64,000 nucleotides of DNA from DASZIT01 sp963819695 (GCA_963819695.1 CAWFXD010000002.1:124001-188000); one strand, 5' to 3'; numbered from the stretch's first letter, positions 53,152 to 62,249 are shown. Notes: a model not told the origin generated them from the sequence alone. Translations and numbers: made by a program.

Positions 53152-53513
53152 CCGGCGTCATCCCCTGGCGACCCCCTCCGCGGCGGTAGAGCCCAGACCT
53201 TGGGGCCCGGTCCAGATCCAAGAATTTGCGGCTCGCACCCGTCGGAGTTCGGGCGGCCCAGGCGATGATACGGATATGAGCAGTTCGCCGGCGGAGGTGC
53301 CCAGTCAGGGCTCGGAGTTGCTGGCCCCAACGGGGTGGGATCGCCAGCCGGTCGATGGTCGCCCCTACGGGCACGGAGCGGACAACTGCATCGACGGAAC
53401 CAGGGGACCGTGTTCCACCTCCTGCCACTGCCCGTATAGGCCGGGTCGGGACCGCCTGGCGGTATGGCGACTAGACGGTCCGGCCAGACGAGCGGATCCG
53501 GCGAACGAAACCG
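53152..53513. other. Gap between the 37-residue gene and ctaF
   Basis: This 362-base stretch contains no RNA gene or repeat that I can see. A plus-strand frame from ATG 53276 has mostly G/C third bases and a cysteine cluster (DNCIDGTRGPCSTSCHCP), but it runs on antisense into ctaF to 53626 and has no ribosome site. It may be a small Cys-rich gene with an unclear end, or chance. Confidence 0.4.
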
Positions 53514-53906
53514 CTAGACGGTGCCCCCGCGACGGCTCTCGACCGTCACCCCGATCAGGGCGGAGAGGAGCAGGGAGCCGGCAATCGGTGCCAACCAGAG
53601 CCCGAACACGAAGGTCAAGGTGGTGAACAGCGCGCCCATGCCCAAGATGAACGGCCAGATGCTCGATCCGGGAAACGAATCGACGACCCCGGCACTGTCC
53701 TCCATGGTGGCATCGGGATTCTCTTCCGGCCGAAGCTTCATGTGATAGGTCCACCACAGGTAGTAGCTCCCGGGGAGCAGTCCGAGCCCCGTCGCCCCGA
53801 TCAGCATCAGGAACCCGGCGTCTTCGTAGCTGGTGAACCAGTAGACGATTCCGATGATGCCGAAGAACACGGCGACCGCCAGCAAGATCAGGGACTCGAC
53901 CTTCAT
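53514..53906 (-). CDS. ctaF: Cytochrome c oxidase subunit IV (CtaF)
   Basis: A 130-residue actinobacterial subunit of the aa3 oxidase with four helices: LILLAVAVFFGIIGIVYWF, FLMLIGATGLGLLPGSYYLWW, WPFILGMGALFTTLTFVFGLWL and IAGSLLLSALIGVTVE. The loop RPEENPDATMEDSAGVVDSF with its acidic run is typical. Its ATG overlaps the ctaD stop by four bases, closing the ctaC-D-F operon. Confidence 0.93.
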   Translation of the reverse strand: MKVESLILLAVAVFFGIIGIVYWFTSYEDAGFLMLIGATGLGLLPGSYYLWWTYHMKLRPEENPDATMEDSAGVVDSFPGSSIWPFILGMGALFTTLTFVFGLWLAPIAGSLLLSALIGVTVESRRGGTV

Positions 53907-55675
53907 GACGTTGCTCCTGCGGTTTCCTTGGCCCCATCGGCGGGGGCGGCTCCCTTGGGGGCTTTGGGCTTGTGGACGATGGTGCGGTGGTCGGGATGGT
54001 TGTAGTCCCAGGTCGGCCGTTCCGAACGGATGGGCGGCAGATGGGTGTAGTTGTGGTGCGGCGGCGGCGAGGTGGTGAACCACTCGAGGCCGTGGCCGTC
54101 CCACGGGTTGGAGCCGGACGGCACCGGCTTGCGCCAGGACACCCAGAGATTGATGAGGAAGAAGAAGAACGAGAAGCCGATCACGTAGGCACCCAGCGTG
54201 GAGATCACGTTGAGGGTGGTCCAGCCGGTGTCGGGGGCGTAGCTGGCCACCCTCCGGGGCATCCCGTGGAGGCCGAGGATGTACTGGGGCATGAAGGCGA
54301 CCCAGAAGCCGACGAACAGGAACCAGAAGTGGAGTTTGCCCAGACCTTCCCGGAGCATGCGCCCGAACATCTTCGGATACCAGAAGTAGAAGCCGCCGAA
54401 GCCGGCGAAGACCGCGGTACCGATGAGCACGTTGTGGAAGTGGGCCACCACGTAGTAGGTGTCGTGGGTCAGGAAGTCCACCGGGGGTGACGCCAGCAGC
54501 ACCCCGGTCACCCCGCCGACCAGGAAGACCAGCAGGAATCCGATGCAGAACAACATCGGCGTCTGGAAACTGAGCTGGCCCCGCCACATGGTGCCGATCC
54601 AGTTGAAGAACTTGATGCCGGTCGGCACCGCGATGGCGTACGACAGCAGTGAGAAGAACGGCAGCAGCACCACCCCGGTGGTGAACATGTGGTGGGCCCA
54701 CACCCCGGTGGACAACCCGGCGATGGCCATGGTGGCGAAGACCATCCCCTTGTACCCGAAGACCGGCTTGCGGGAGAAGACGGGGAGGATGTCGGTGACC
54801 ATCCCGAAGTAGGGCAAGGCGAGGATGTACACCTCCGGGTGCCCGAAGAACCAGAAGAGGTGCTGCCAGAGTATCGGTGAGCCCCCGCCCTGGACCGAGA
54901 AGATGTGGGTGCCGAAGTGCCGGTCGCAGAACAGCATCACCACCGCCGCGAACAGAACCGGGAAGGCGATGAGGATGAGGATGGCGGTGACCAGCATGTT
55001 CCACGAGAAGATGGGGATCCGGAACATGGTCATGCCCGGCGCCCGTAAGTAGAAGATGGTGGCCACCAGGTTGACGCCGGTGAAGATGGCGGAGAAGCCG
55101 GTGAGGGCCAGGGCCATCAGCCACAGGTCGCTGCCGGCCCCGGGGGAGTTGGTGGCATTGGACAGCGGGGCGTAGGACACCCACCCGAAGCTGGCCGCGC
55201 CGCCCGCCACCAGAAAGCCCGACAGCATGGTGATCACGCCGCTCAGGTACAGCCAGTAGGAGAGGGCATTCAACCGGGGGAACGCCATGTCCGGCGCCCC
55301 GACCTGGAGGGGAATGATGTAGTTGGCCAAGCCTCCGAAGGCGAACGGCCCGGCGAACAGGTACATCATCAGACTGCCGTGCATGGTGAAGAGCTCGTTG
55401 TAGGTCTGGAAGGAGACCAGCGAGGTGTGCGGGTCGAGCAGCTGCGACCGGATGACCATGGCCATGATGCCGGCGATGAAGAAGGTCACCAGCGAGGTGA
55501 TCATGTACGACATGCCGATGACCTTGTGGTCGGTGGACGTCAGCCAGTTGAGGATCCCGCTGGGCCCTTCGTGGCCGTGGTCGGCGTCACCGTGCTGGGC
55601 GTCGGGGCCGTGGCCATCGGGTCCACCCAACTCCTCGGGGGTGATGACTTCCGGGCGTTCAATGGTCGTCGTCAT
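53903..55675 (-). CDS. ctaD: Cytochrome c oxidase subunit I
   Basis: The catalytic subunit, 590 residues with twelve helices, holding heme a, heme a3 and CuB, where O2 is reduced and protons pumped. The first heme ligand is in FTMHGSLMMYLF, CuB ligands in WFFGHPEVYILALPYFG with the cross-linked Tyr and in VWAHHMFTTG, and the a3/a histidines in VVAHFHNVLIG. An Asp/Gly/His-rich N-terminal segment before LNWLTSTDHKVIG is typical of the group. The C-terminus has a Lys/Pro/Ala tail. It overlaps ctaC and ctaF by four bases each. Confidence 0.97.
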   Translation of the reverse strand: MTTTIERPEVITPEELGGPDGHGPDAQHGDADHGHEGPSGILNWLTSTDHKVIGMSYMITSLVTFFIAGIMAMVIRSQLLDPHTSLVSFQTYNELFTMHGSLMMYLFAGPFAFGGLANYIIPLQVGAPDMAFPRLNALSYWLYLSGVITMLSGFLVAGGAASFGWVSYAPLSNATNSPGAGSDLWLMALALTGFSAIFTGVNLVATIFYLRAPGMTMFRIPIFSWNMLVTAILILIAFPVLFAAVVMLFCDRHFGTHIFSVQGGGSPILWQHLFWFFGHPEVYILALPYFGMVTDILPVFSRKPVFGYKGMVFATMAIAGLSTGVWAHHMFTTGVVLLPFFSLLSYAIAVPTGIKFFNWIGTMWRGQLSFQTPMLFCIGFLLVFLVGGVTGVLLASPPVDFLTHDTYYVVAHFHNVLIGTAVFAGFGGFYFWYPKMFGRMLREGLGKLHFWFLFVGFWVAFMPQYILGLHGMPRRVASYAPDTGWTTLNVISTLGAYVIGFSFFFFLINLWVSWRKPVPSGSNPWDGHGLEWFTTSPPPHHNYTHLPPIRSERPTWDYNHPDHRTIVHKPKAPKGAAPADGAKETAGATS

Positions 55676-56643
55676 GCCGGTGCCTTTGTGTTGGTCGTGG
55701 CCGAAGGTGCCGCCGAGCTGCCGGAATTAGGCGGGGGGGTACTGGTAATTCGGGTATTGGGGGGTGGATTGTTCTCGGCGCCGGAGGCCGAGTTCTGCAA
55801 GGTGTGGCCGGCCGCCACCTCGGCGGTGGCCCAGGTCTCGAAGTCGGCCGGCGACACCGACCGGATGCTGAACAGCATCTCCGAGTGGTAGAGCCCGCAG
55901 AACTGGGTGCACTGGCCGTCGAAGGTGCCCGTGCGCAGCAGGTTGAAGTCGAAGATGTTGGTCACGCCCGGCTGGGCGTAGCGGCTGAAGTTGAAGTCGC
56001 GGAGGTAGAACCCGTGGATGGTGTCGTTGGAGACCAGGGTGATCTGGAGCGTCTCCCCGACGGGGACGACCATCTGCGGACCGTGGTTGTTGGGCCCGTT
56101 GGTGAGCTCGCCGACCACCCCGACGTTGAGACCGGTGTAGTCGAACCGCCAACCCCATTGGAAGGCGGTGACGGTGATGTTCACCACCGGTTGGCCGCTG
56201 GAGGGGCCGCTGGAGGAGAGGGTGGCGTTGGCCGGCTGGGTGGCGTCCACGCTGTTCTCGGTGATCACCGTGAAGACGAACAGGACGGCGACGATGAGGA
56301 TCGGCACCACCGTGTACAGGACCTCGATGGGCCCGTTCTCGTGGAACTGCTTGGGCATCTCATCCGACCGCTTCCGGTACCGGAAGACCGTCCAGAGGAT
56401 GAGCAGCATGACGGCCCCGCCGATGATGATGCCGGTGGTGGTCATCCCCGAGTAGAGCTTGAAGGTGTCGTTCCCCTGCTTGGTGACCCCGGGGTCGGCC
56501 CCGTAGCTGGGATACCAGTTGCACCCGGCCAGCAGCAGCGGAGTCCCGATGATCAGCGCGGTAATCCAGCGGCGGCGCCCCCCTCGCACCCCACGCACCC
56601 GGCTTCGGGACGGGTCGATCGGGCCGGTGGAGGGGTCGGTCAC
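55672..56643 (-). CDS. ctaC: Cytochrome c oxidase subunit II
   Basis: Carries the CuA centre that receives electrons from QcrC. About 323 residues from GTG 56643. A basic start and the helix ALIIGTPLLLAGC form a lipoprotein signal with LAGC, so the mature Cys is likely lipidated. Two membrane helices follow (TGIIIGGAVMLLILWTVF and VLYTVVPILIVAVLFVF). The CuA site is GQCTQFCGLYHSEM, with WGWRFDY earlier. The C-terminus is a Pro/Ser/Thr tail. GTG 56643 lies seven bases after TAGTGT. It is the first gene of ctaC-D-F, and its stop overlaps the ctaD ATG. Confidence 0.95.
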   Translation of the reverse strand: MTDPSTGPIDPSRSRVRGVRGGRRRWITALIIGTPLLLAGCNWYPSYGADPGVTKQGNDTFKLYSGMTTTGIIIGGAVMLLILWTVFRYRKRSDEMPKQFHENGPIEVLYTVVPILIVAVLFVFTVITENSVDATQPANATLSSSGPSSGQPVVNITVTAFQWGWRFDYTGLNVGVVGELTNGPNNHGPQMVVPVGETLQITLVSNDTIHGFYLRDFNFSRYAQPGVTNIFDFNLLRTGTFDGQCTQFCGLYHSEMLFSIRSVSPADFETWATAEVAAGHTLQNSASGAENNPPPNTRITSTPPPNSGSSAAPSATTNTKAPA

Positions 56644-56650
56644 AGCGATG

Positions 56651-56656
56651 ACACTA
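56651..56656 (-). promoter_or_regulatory. -10 box for ctaC-D-F
   Basis: TAGTGT on the minus strand ends seven bases before GTG 56643, without a ribosome site between, suggesting a leaderless oxidase transcript. Confidence 0.45.
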
Positions 56657-56764
56657 GCGGGGGATGGCAGGTAATTAGAAGTTGAGGGATGACGGGGCCG
56701 GGAAGTGACATCTATCCAGGTCAGGGAGGTGCCCATGCCTGGCCGGTCGGGGTGCGGCCGACGC

Positions 56765-58081
56765 CTACCGGTGGGAGTGGTTGTCGGACTCCCGGGCCGC
56801 CCACGAGAACACCCCGTGGGCCATGGTCGAGGTGGCGGCATCGGCCCGGGCTTCTAATACCCGTTGCCGGATTCGCCGGATGCCCGGGTCGGCCCCATCC
56901 GCCAACCAGGCCAGCTCGGCCAGGTGCCCGGCCAGCCGCAACGAGGCGTCGCCGGGACCGCCACCGGGCCCGGTGGACGACTCCAGCAGGGCGAGCGCCC
57001 GGTCGGCCAGGGCGGAGGCCCCGCCGGCCAGGCCGGCCAACTCGTCGGCCAGGGCCCGCTCGGGCGCCGGCTGCAAGGTGGCCGGGTTGCCGTCCCACCA
57101 ACCCCCGTACAGCCGCCACACGGTCCGCACGATGAACTCGGGCTCGTCGTAGACGGGCTGGAGATAGGGGCGCTCCATGAGGCGGGCCGGAGGGGTGACG
57201 GTGTGGATGATCTCGTCCAGCCTGGCACCGGCGTTCATCAGGGCCAGGGTCTGGTCGACCAACGAGTCGAGCAGGTCGGCGGTGTCGCCGAGGGCCTGGC
57301 GGATCCGGTCGGCCCCGATGACCGGGAATCCGTGACCGGGGAGCAGGACCTCAGGACCTCCGTCCGGTCCGTCGTAGAGGGCGAGCATCTCCCGGAGGGC
57401 TTCCGCCCACTCCTTCGGGTAGCGCTGCACCTTCTGCGGATTGCCGGCGTTGGGCGACGCCCAGATGAACAGGTCACCGCAACACAGGACCTTGCGATCG
57501 GGAAACCAGGTCCAGGTGTGATCGTCGGTCTCGCCCTTGGCGTGGTGGAGCTCGGCCCGCATGCCCCCGACGTCGAGACTCAGGTGGTCGCGGTAGGTGC
57601 GGTCCGGGTAGCGGTACTCGGTCGGCCATTCGAGGTCCTTGACGTTGAACTGCCGGCGGTTGATGATCCCGTTGTACCCGGCGGTGAGGATGTACCGGTC
57701 GAACCGCGGCGGGAGGGCGTCGTGGGCGACCACGGTGGGCGGGGCCCATCCCTGGGCCTCGGACTCGGCTTCCCACACCGGAACGCCGAACACGTGGTCG
57801 ATGTGACCGTGGGAGTACACCGCGGTATGGAGCCGGCTGGGCGACCACGTTCGCAGGGTGCGGTGGATCTCGCCGGCCATCAGGGAGCTTCCGGTGTCGA
57901 CCAGAAACAGTCCGTCGTCGGTGTCCAACGCCGACACGTTGGCGAACGACGGGGTGAAGGCGACGCCGCCCGCGACTTCGGCCAGGCCTCCCCACGTCCG
58001 TAGCGGGTGGGCTTCCGACGTCGAGAGCTCCCCGGTCCACAGGCGCTCGGCGATGCCGAGTACGTCAGGTTGTTGAGCCAC
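56765..58081 (-). CDS. Metallo-beta-lactamase fold hydrolase, alkyl-sulfatase-like
   Basis: About 438 residues from GTG 58081, which has a strong G-run ribosome site. The MBL core shows FLVDTGSSLMAGEI, the metal motif YSHGHIDHVFG, ELHHAKGETDDHTW with a metal His, CCGDLFIWASPNAG and LLPGHGFPVIG. After about residue 290 a helical part with LIEDEPEFIVRTVWRLYGGWWDGNP-like sequence corresponds to the dimerisation domain of SdsA1-type alkyl sulfatases. The sterol-carrier domain of the largest members is absent. Hydrolysis of a sulfate or phosphate ester is likely; the substrate is unknown. Confidence 0.85.
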   Translation of the reverse strand: MAQQPDVLGIAERLWTGELSTSEAHPLRTWGGLAEVAGGVAFTPSFANVSALDTDDGLFLVDTGSSLMAGEIHRTLRTWSPSRLHTAVYSHGHIDHVFGVPVWEAESEAQGWAPPTVVAHDALPPRFDRYILTAGYNGIINRRQFNVKDLEWPTEYRYPDRTYRDHLSLDVGGMRAELHHAKGETDDHTWTWFPDRKVLCCGDLFIWASPNAGNPQKVQRYPKEWAEALREMLALYDGPDGGPEVLLPGHGFPVIGADRIRQALGDTADLLDSLVDQTLALMNAGARLDEIIHTVTPPARLMERPYLQPVYDEPEFIVRTVWRLYGGWWDGNPATLQPAPERALADELAGLAGGASALADRALALLESSTGPGGGPGDASLRLAGHLAELAWLADGADPGIRRIRQRVLEARADAATSTMAHGVFSWAARESDNHSHR

Positions 58082-58146
58082 GGCGTCCCCCCCTTTCACC
58101 TCGGGTGCAATGTATCGGTCCGCGGGGGGCCGGTGAGACGGGCGGG

Positions 58147-58866
58147 TCAGCCCGGCTCCGAGGTCGGCGCATCGGGTTGGGAGGGGGCCCGGGCCCGGCC
58201 GACCAGGCGCCCGGCGGTGCGGATGGTTCGCTTGGCCTGTGCCTTGGCGTTCGGCCCGTGTTTGGCGGTTGTTCTGGATGCCGCCGAGGCTGCGGCCCCG
58301 GTGGCCCGGCCTGCCCACCGGGCGGCGGTGCCGACGCTCTCCTCCGACGGAAGAACGGATCGTCCCGGCGGTGGCGGCGTGTCCGGCCCGGTGCGGACAG
58401 AAGGTGGGGGTGCCACCCTGGCGGAGGTGTCGACCACCCGGCCCGAACCGCGGAGACCCCTCGTCGTGGCCGGCCGGGGATCGGTGTTCACCAAGGTGGC
58501 CAGCCGGATGATGCCCACCGCGACGAGCTCGAGGATGATGATCCCCTCGACGTCAGGGCGGAAGAGGGTCACCGCTGGGGAGGCGGCGACGAGGACGGCC
58601 GCCACCACCAGCAGCTTGACGTGGAGTCTCCGACTGAAGATCCGGACGACGCCGAGCGGGCCATCGGCGGTCAGGGCCAGTGCCGCGAAGACGCCGCCGG
58701 CTACCGCCAGCACGCCACCGCGGCTGACGTGAAGGGAGAGATCGGCCAACGCCAACACCGAGAGGATCTCGGCGACCTGGAGGATCCAGAACGGGGTGAC
58801 CCGCGGAGCGTGCCGCGGCTGGGCGCCGACACCGTCGGCGCGGTGGTCGGCGCCGTGAGCAGTCAT
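58147..58866 (-). CDS. Membrane protein of unknown function
   Basis: 239 residues. The first 120 hold three or four hydrophobic helices (FWILQVAEILSVLALADLSL, GVLAVAGGVFAALALTA, LLVVAAVLVAASPAVTLF, GIIILELVAVGIIRLATLV). The rest is a hydrophilic tail rich in Pro, Ser, Arg and Ala that ends in lysine- and arginine-rich helices. I do not recognise a family. It lies on the same strand as the MBL gene and 19 bases beyond tatA, so the three may share a transcript. Confidence 0.7.
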   Translation of the reverse strand: MTAHGADHRADGVGAQPRHAPRVTPFWILQVAEILSVLALADLSLHVSRGGVLAVAGGVFAALALTADGPLGVVRIFSRRLHVKLLVVAAVLVAASPAVTLFRPDVEGIIILELVAVGIIRLATLVNTDPRPATTRGLRGSGRVVDTSARVAPPPSVRTGPDTPPPPGRSVLPSEESVGTAARWAGRATGAAASAASRTTAKHGPNAKAQAKRTIRTAGRLVGRARAPSQPDAPTSEPG

Positions 58867-58885
58867 CCCGGCAGTGAGGCCGGCG

Positions 58886-59200
58886 TTACGACGGTGCCGC
58901 GGCTGACCCCTCGCCCGACGGCTGGACCGGTGGGGCCGGCGGCGTCACCACCGGCTGGGGAGCGACCTGGGGCGCCGGGGCGGGAGCCGGAGCCGGAGCC
59001 GGAATCGCGGCGGCGGCCTGGACGCCCTTGTCATCGGCCGAGGCCCCCTCGTCGAGGCCCTTCTTGAATTCCTTCTGGGCGGATCCCAGCGAACGGGCGA
59101 GCTTGGGAATCTGGGTGCTCCCGAAGAGGACGAGCACGACAACGACCAGGATGATGATGCCGTCAACGCCGAAAATCTCTGCGGATGGAGCGAAATGCAT
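58886..59200 (-). CDS. tatA: Sec-independent translocase subunit TatA
   Basis: A 104-residue TatA/TatB-type protein. A short N-terminus is followed by one helix, GIIILVVVVLVLFG, the hinge STQIPKLARSLGSAQKEF and an amphipathic helix. The C-terminus is a disordered Ala-Pro repeat (APAPAPAPAP) and Pro-rich tail. TatA forms the pore for export of folded proteins with twin-arginine signals, such as Rieske proteins. tatC is not in the window. AGGAGG lies eight bases ahead of the ATG. Confidence 0.9.
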   Translation of the reverse strand: MHFAPSAEIFGVDGIIILVVVVLVLFGSTQIPKLARSLGSAQKEFKKGLDEGASADDKGVQAAAAIPAPAPAPAPAPQVAPQPVVTPPAPPVQPSGEGSAAAPS

Positions 59201-59230
59201 GGTTACGCCTCCTACGTCGGCCTTGCCACC

Positions 59231-59236
59231 AGGTTA
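59231..59236 (-). promoter_or_regulatory. -10 box for tatA
   Basis: TAACCT on the minus strand is 30 bases before the tatA ATG; AGGAGG near 59207-59212 is the ribosome site. Confidence 0.35.
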
Positions 59237-59294
59237 GACCCGTCGGCGGCAAGCTGTGCTTCGTCCCCGGGCCCGAGCCGGATGACGGCGGTGG

Positions 59295-59729
59295 TCAGCC
59301 GGCCAGGAACACCCCCATGACCAGCGCCGCCACCGAGGCGGTGGCGCCGATCGACCCCCAAATGGCCAGGCCCCGCTTGGAGGTGGACCGCTGGTGGAGG
59401 AAGACCCCGACCCCGGCGACGACCACCACCGCGATCTTGATCATGAGCACCGCCTTCCAGGCCGAGGAGGCATCGTGGAAGGTGAAGGTCGAGACGTTCC
59501 AGATCCCGGTGATCACCAGCACCGCATAGGCCGGCCACAACAGCACGGCCAGCGCCCGGGCCACCTGCTTGGAGGCGTCCTCTCCGAGGCCCCGCACGGT
59601 CGGGAGCAGGCCGGCCACGGTGAACTGGCCTCCCACCCAGACGGTGGCGGCCAGCACGTGGAGGGTGAGCCGGATTCCGTCGACGGCGGGGCTGAGCGAC
59701 GGCACCGCCGCCGCCAAGTGGGAGATCAC
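59295..59729 (-). CDS. CopD-like integral membrane protein
   Basis: About 144 residues from GTG 59729 with four helices. The family-like parts are IRLTLHVLAATVWVGGQFTV with a conserved His, the WPAYAVLVITGIWNV segment, AVLMIKIAVVVVAGVGVFLHQ and IGATASVAALVMGVFLAG. Such proteins resemble the heme- or copper-associated CopD/YkoY-type membrane domains, but the metal role is unproven. It starts 11 bases after the crotonase stop and is likely translated with it. Confidence 0.7.
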   Translation of the reverse strand: MISHLAAAVPSLSPAVDGIRLTLHVLAATVWVGGQFTVAGLLPTVRGLGEDASKQVARALAVLLWPAYAVLVITGIWNVSTFTFHDASSAWKAVLMIKIAVVVVAGVGVFLHQRSTSKRGLAIWGSIGATASVAALVMGVFLAG

Positions 59730-59739
59730 TCGGCGGTCA

Positions 59740-60513
59740 CTACTTCCCGGTCCAGTTGGGCTTGCGCTTTTCGGCGAAGGCGATGGGTCCCTCCATGGCA
59801 TCGGCGGAACCGAAGACCTCGGGGACCGCCTGGTTGTTGATCTCCCAACCCTGGGCATCGGGGAGCTCACCGGCCTGCTTCATCACCCGCTTGGACGTCC
59901 GGACCGCCAGCGGGGCGTTGTCGGCGATGGTGTTGGCCAACGCCAACGCCGCTTCCATCAGCTGGTCGGCCGGCACCACCCGGTTGATCAGCCCGAGGGC
60001 CAGCGCCCGTTGCGCATCGATGGGGTCGCCGGTCATGGCCAGTTCCATGGCGATGGCCGGCGGGAGGCGCTTGGGCAGGCGGATCAGGCCACCGGCGGCG
60101 GCCATCAGGCCGCGCTTGACCTCGGGGATGCCGAACTTGGCCTCCTCGACGGCCACCACCAGATCGCAGGAGAGCATGATCTCGCACCCGCCGGCCAGGG
60201 CCGAACCGTTGACCGCGGCGATGAGGGGCTTGGCGAAGTCCCGCTGGGCGATCCCGGCAAAGCCGCCTTTGGCCCCCATGATGTCGCCGGCCTCGCCGGC
60301 GGTGAAGGCCTTGAGGTCCATCCCCGCGCTGAACGCCTTGTCCCCGCTGCCGGTCACGATGACCACCCAGCAGTCGTCGTCGGTCTCCAGCTCGTCGAAG
60401 GCGGCGGCAAAACCCTTGGACACCGCCCCGTTGATGGCGTTTCGGGCCTCGGGCCGGTTGATGGTGAGGATCTCGATGTGACCCTGTCGTTCGCGGAGGA
60501 GTTCATCAGACAC
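59740..60513 (-). CDS. Enoyl-CoA hydratase/isomerase family protein
   Basis: A 257-residue crotonase from GTG 60513. The sequence shows ILTINRPEARNAIN, the oxyanion-hole region GDKAFSAGMDLKAF, KPLIAAVNGSALAGGCEIMLSCD with the second oxyanion glycine, and the FGIPEVKRGLMAAAGG segment. At the positions of the two catalytic glutamates of hydratases the motif has Glu-Ile and Pro-Glu-Val-Lys, so at least one Glu is kept. The C-terminal FAEKRKPNWTGK is typical. It follows the thiolase-like gene, which suggests a shared acyl-CoA pathway. Confidence 0.88.
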   Translation of the reverse strand: MSDELLRERQGHIEILTINRPEARNAINGAVSKGFAAAFDELETDDDCWVVIVTGSGDKAFSAGMDLKAFTAGEAGDIMGAKGGFAGIAQRDFAKPLIAAVNGSALAGGCEIMLSCDLVVAVEEAKFGIPEVKRGLMAAAGGLIRLPKRLPPAIAMELAMTGDPIDAQRALALGLINRVVPADQLMEAALALANTIADNAPLAVRTSKRVMKQAGELPDAQGWEINNQAVPEVFGSADAMEGPIAFAEKRKPNWTGK

Positions 60514-60535
60514 GTGGTTGTCCCTTCGTCGGATC

Positions 60536-62106
60536 TCAGCGTTCGGGCAGACGGTAGCGCGGTGGACCGCCCTCCACGACAATTGCGGCGCCGACCATCC
60601 CCGGGCTGTCGCGCCCTCCAACTTCGGAGATGACCTCGTCGTCGGCGGGGGCCGCGGCCACCTGGCGGCCGTCGGGCAGCCGGGCGATGACCGGGGCGCC
60701 GGTCGGGGCGCCCAGATGGTCGCGGACCACGGTGATGGCCACCACCGTGGCCGGCGTCGGATCCGGAACCTGCAGGGCCACCTCCGCGGCGCTGGCTTCG
60801 ATCCGCCGTTGGTCGGCCGACGTGTCACCCAGGTGGAATCCGCCCGGCGGCGGGGTCGAGCCGTAGAGCCCGAGGGCGTGCTTGGTGACGAACCATCCGA
60901 GTCCGGTGGCCAGGCCCAGCCGGGGTCGGTCGCCGTTGGAGCCGAGCCGGAGCCGGCCTGCCGGAGGCGGCTGGTCACCGCGGCGATGCCGTGGGTGGTG
61001 TAGTTGTTCCCGGGTCCCCCGAAGTAGGGGAGTCCGCCGGTCGAGGTCAGGCCCCGGGCGTCGTCGACCCTCAGGCCGAGGGCGTCGGCGGCCAGCTCCA
61101 CCGCGGAGGGAAAGCACGAGTAGATGTCCAGCACCTCGACGTCGTCGATCCCCAGTCCGGCGGAACTGGACCGGTTGGCCGGTCCGGTGCCGAGGTCGGC
61201 CGCCTCGAACAGCGCCCGCCCGGCGGCGGCAATCGCCGGCGAGGTTCCCGGGTCGGGCCGGGAGGCCGGAAACCGGACGTCGACGGCGCTGGACCCCGAC
61301 CAGACGAACACCGAGCGGTCGGCCACCCCCGCCCTCCGGGCGGCGGCCAGCGAGCACACCACCAGAGCCGCACCCTGGTCGGACCCCAGGAACGCGTTCA
61401 TCCGCTTGGTGTAGGGCTCGCAGACGATGCGGTTGTCCGGCGTCGGGGTGGCGATCTCCTCGGGGGTGTAGGCGACCGGGAACCAGGCGTACGGATTGGT
61501 GGACGCCACCCGGCTGAACGGGGCGAAGAGTTCGCCGATGGCCTGGCGGTGTTGGCCGGCGGTGTGACCGGCCCGGGCCGCCACCACGCTCTCGAACATC
61601 GGGTAGACGTGGACCGGGGCCATCAGCCCGATGGCGGATTCGGCCGGCCCGACGCCGGGGAGGTCGTCTCCCACCGCCGGGTCGGGCGCCAAGCTGGTGT
61701 CCCCGTTGTCCCGGGGCTGGCCCAGCTTGTGCCGCAGACGGGACGACCGGATGGCTTCGGCGCCGGCGATGACCGTCACCGACAGGGTTCCGGCGGCGAT
61801 GTCGGCGGCGGCCCGGTTGACCAGCCACTGCGGGGAGTTGCCACCGACGGTGGTCATCTCGCACATGCCGGGCTGGGTTCCCAACGCCCGAGCCAGCTCG
61901 GTGGCCGGCGCCGGACCGCTGTGGGTCATGATGCTGACCACCGAGAGCCGGTCGATCCGATGGCGCAGCTCGGGTACGTCGGTGAGCGCCTCCTCGCAGG
62001 CCCGGGCCATCAGGTCGATGGGAGTGACGGGGTCGCCGCGCTCGATGGACTCCCCGGAGGCGACGACGACCGGAATCCGCTCGGCTTCCTGCTCGGAGAT
62101 GGTCAT
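60536..62106 (-). CDS. Thiolase-like acetyl-CoA acetyltransferase, frameshifted
   Basis: From ATG 62106 the first two thirds read as the thiolase superfamily type found in mycolate-group and related actinobacteria: RIPVVVASGESIERGDPVTP, VSIMTHSG, TVGGNSPQWLVNRAAADIAAG, VIAGAEA, VEVLDIYSCFPSAVELAADALG and FGGPGNNYTTHGIAAV. The expected nucleophile loop has no Cys, so classical thiolysis is doubtful. The frame breaks near 60942-60943; one more C/G gives GLATGLGWFVTKHALGLYGSTP and the C-terminal domain to 60536. About 523 residues after repair. It is 22 bases upstream of the crotonase gene. Members of this group act in fatty-acid or sterol breakdown. Confidence 0.85.
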
Positions 62107-62249
62107 CGGAGCCGGGTCGGTAGCCGCCGGATAAGGGCGCACGTTTCGGGTGTCATGGTCGGAGCCGGAAGCTATCACTGTGCCCGGTCGGTCGGCCTTT
62201 CCGCCGGCGCGGGGTGCCGACCGTCACCGGAAGCTGCGAGGCTGGGGCG

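Noticed and set aside
60536..61864. Separate 442-residue gene overlapping the thiolase-like gene
   Set aside because: Only its last 150 residues make sense, and they are the displaced C-terminus of the thiolase-like protein; the earlier part is a shadow frame.
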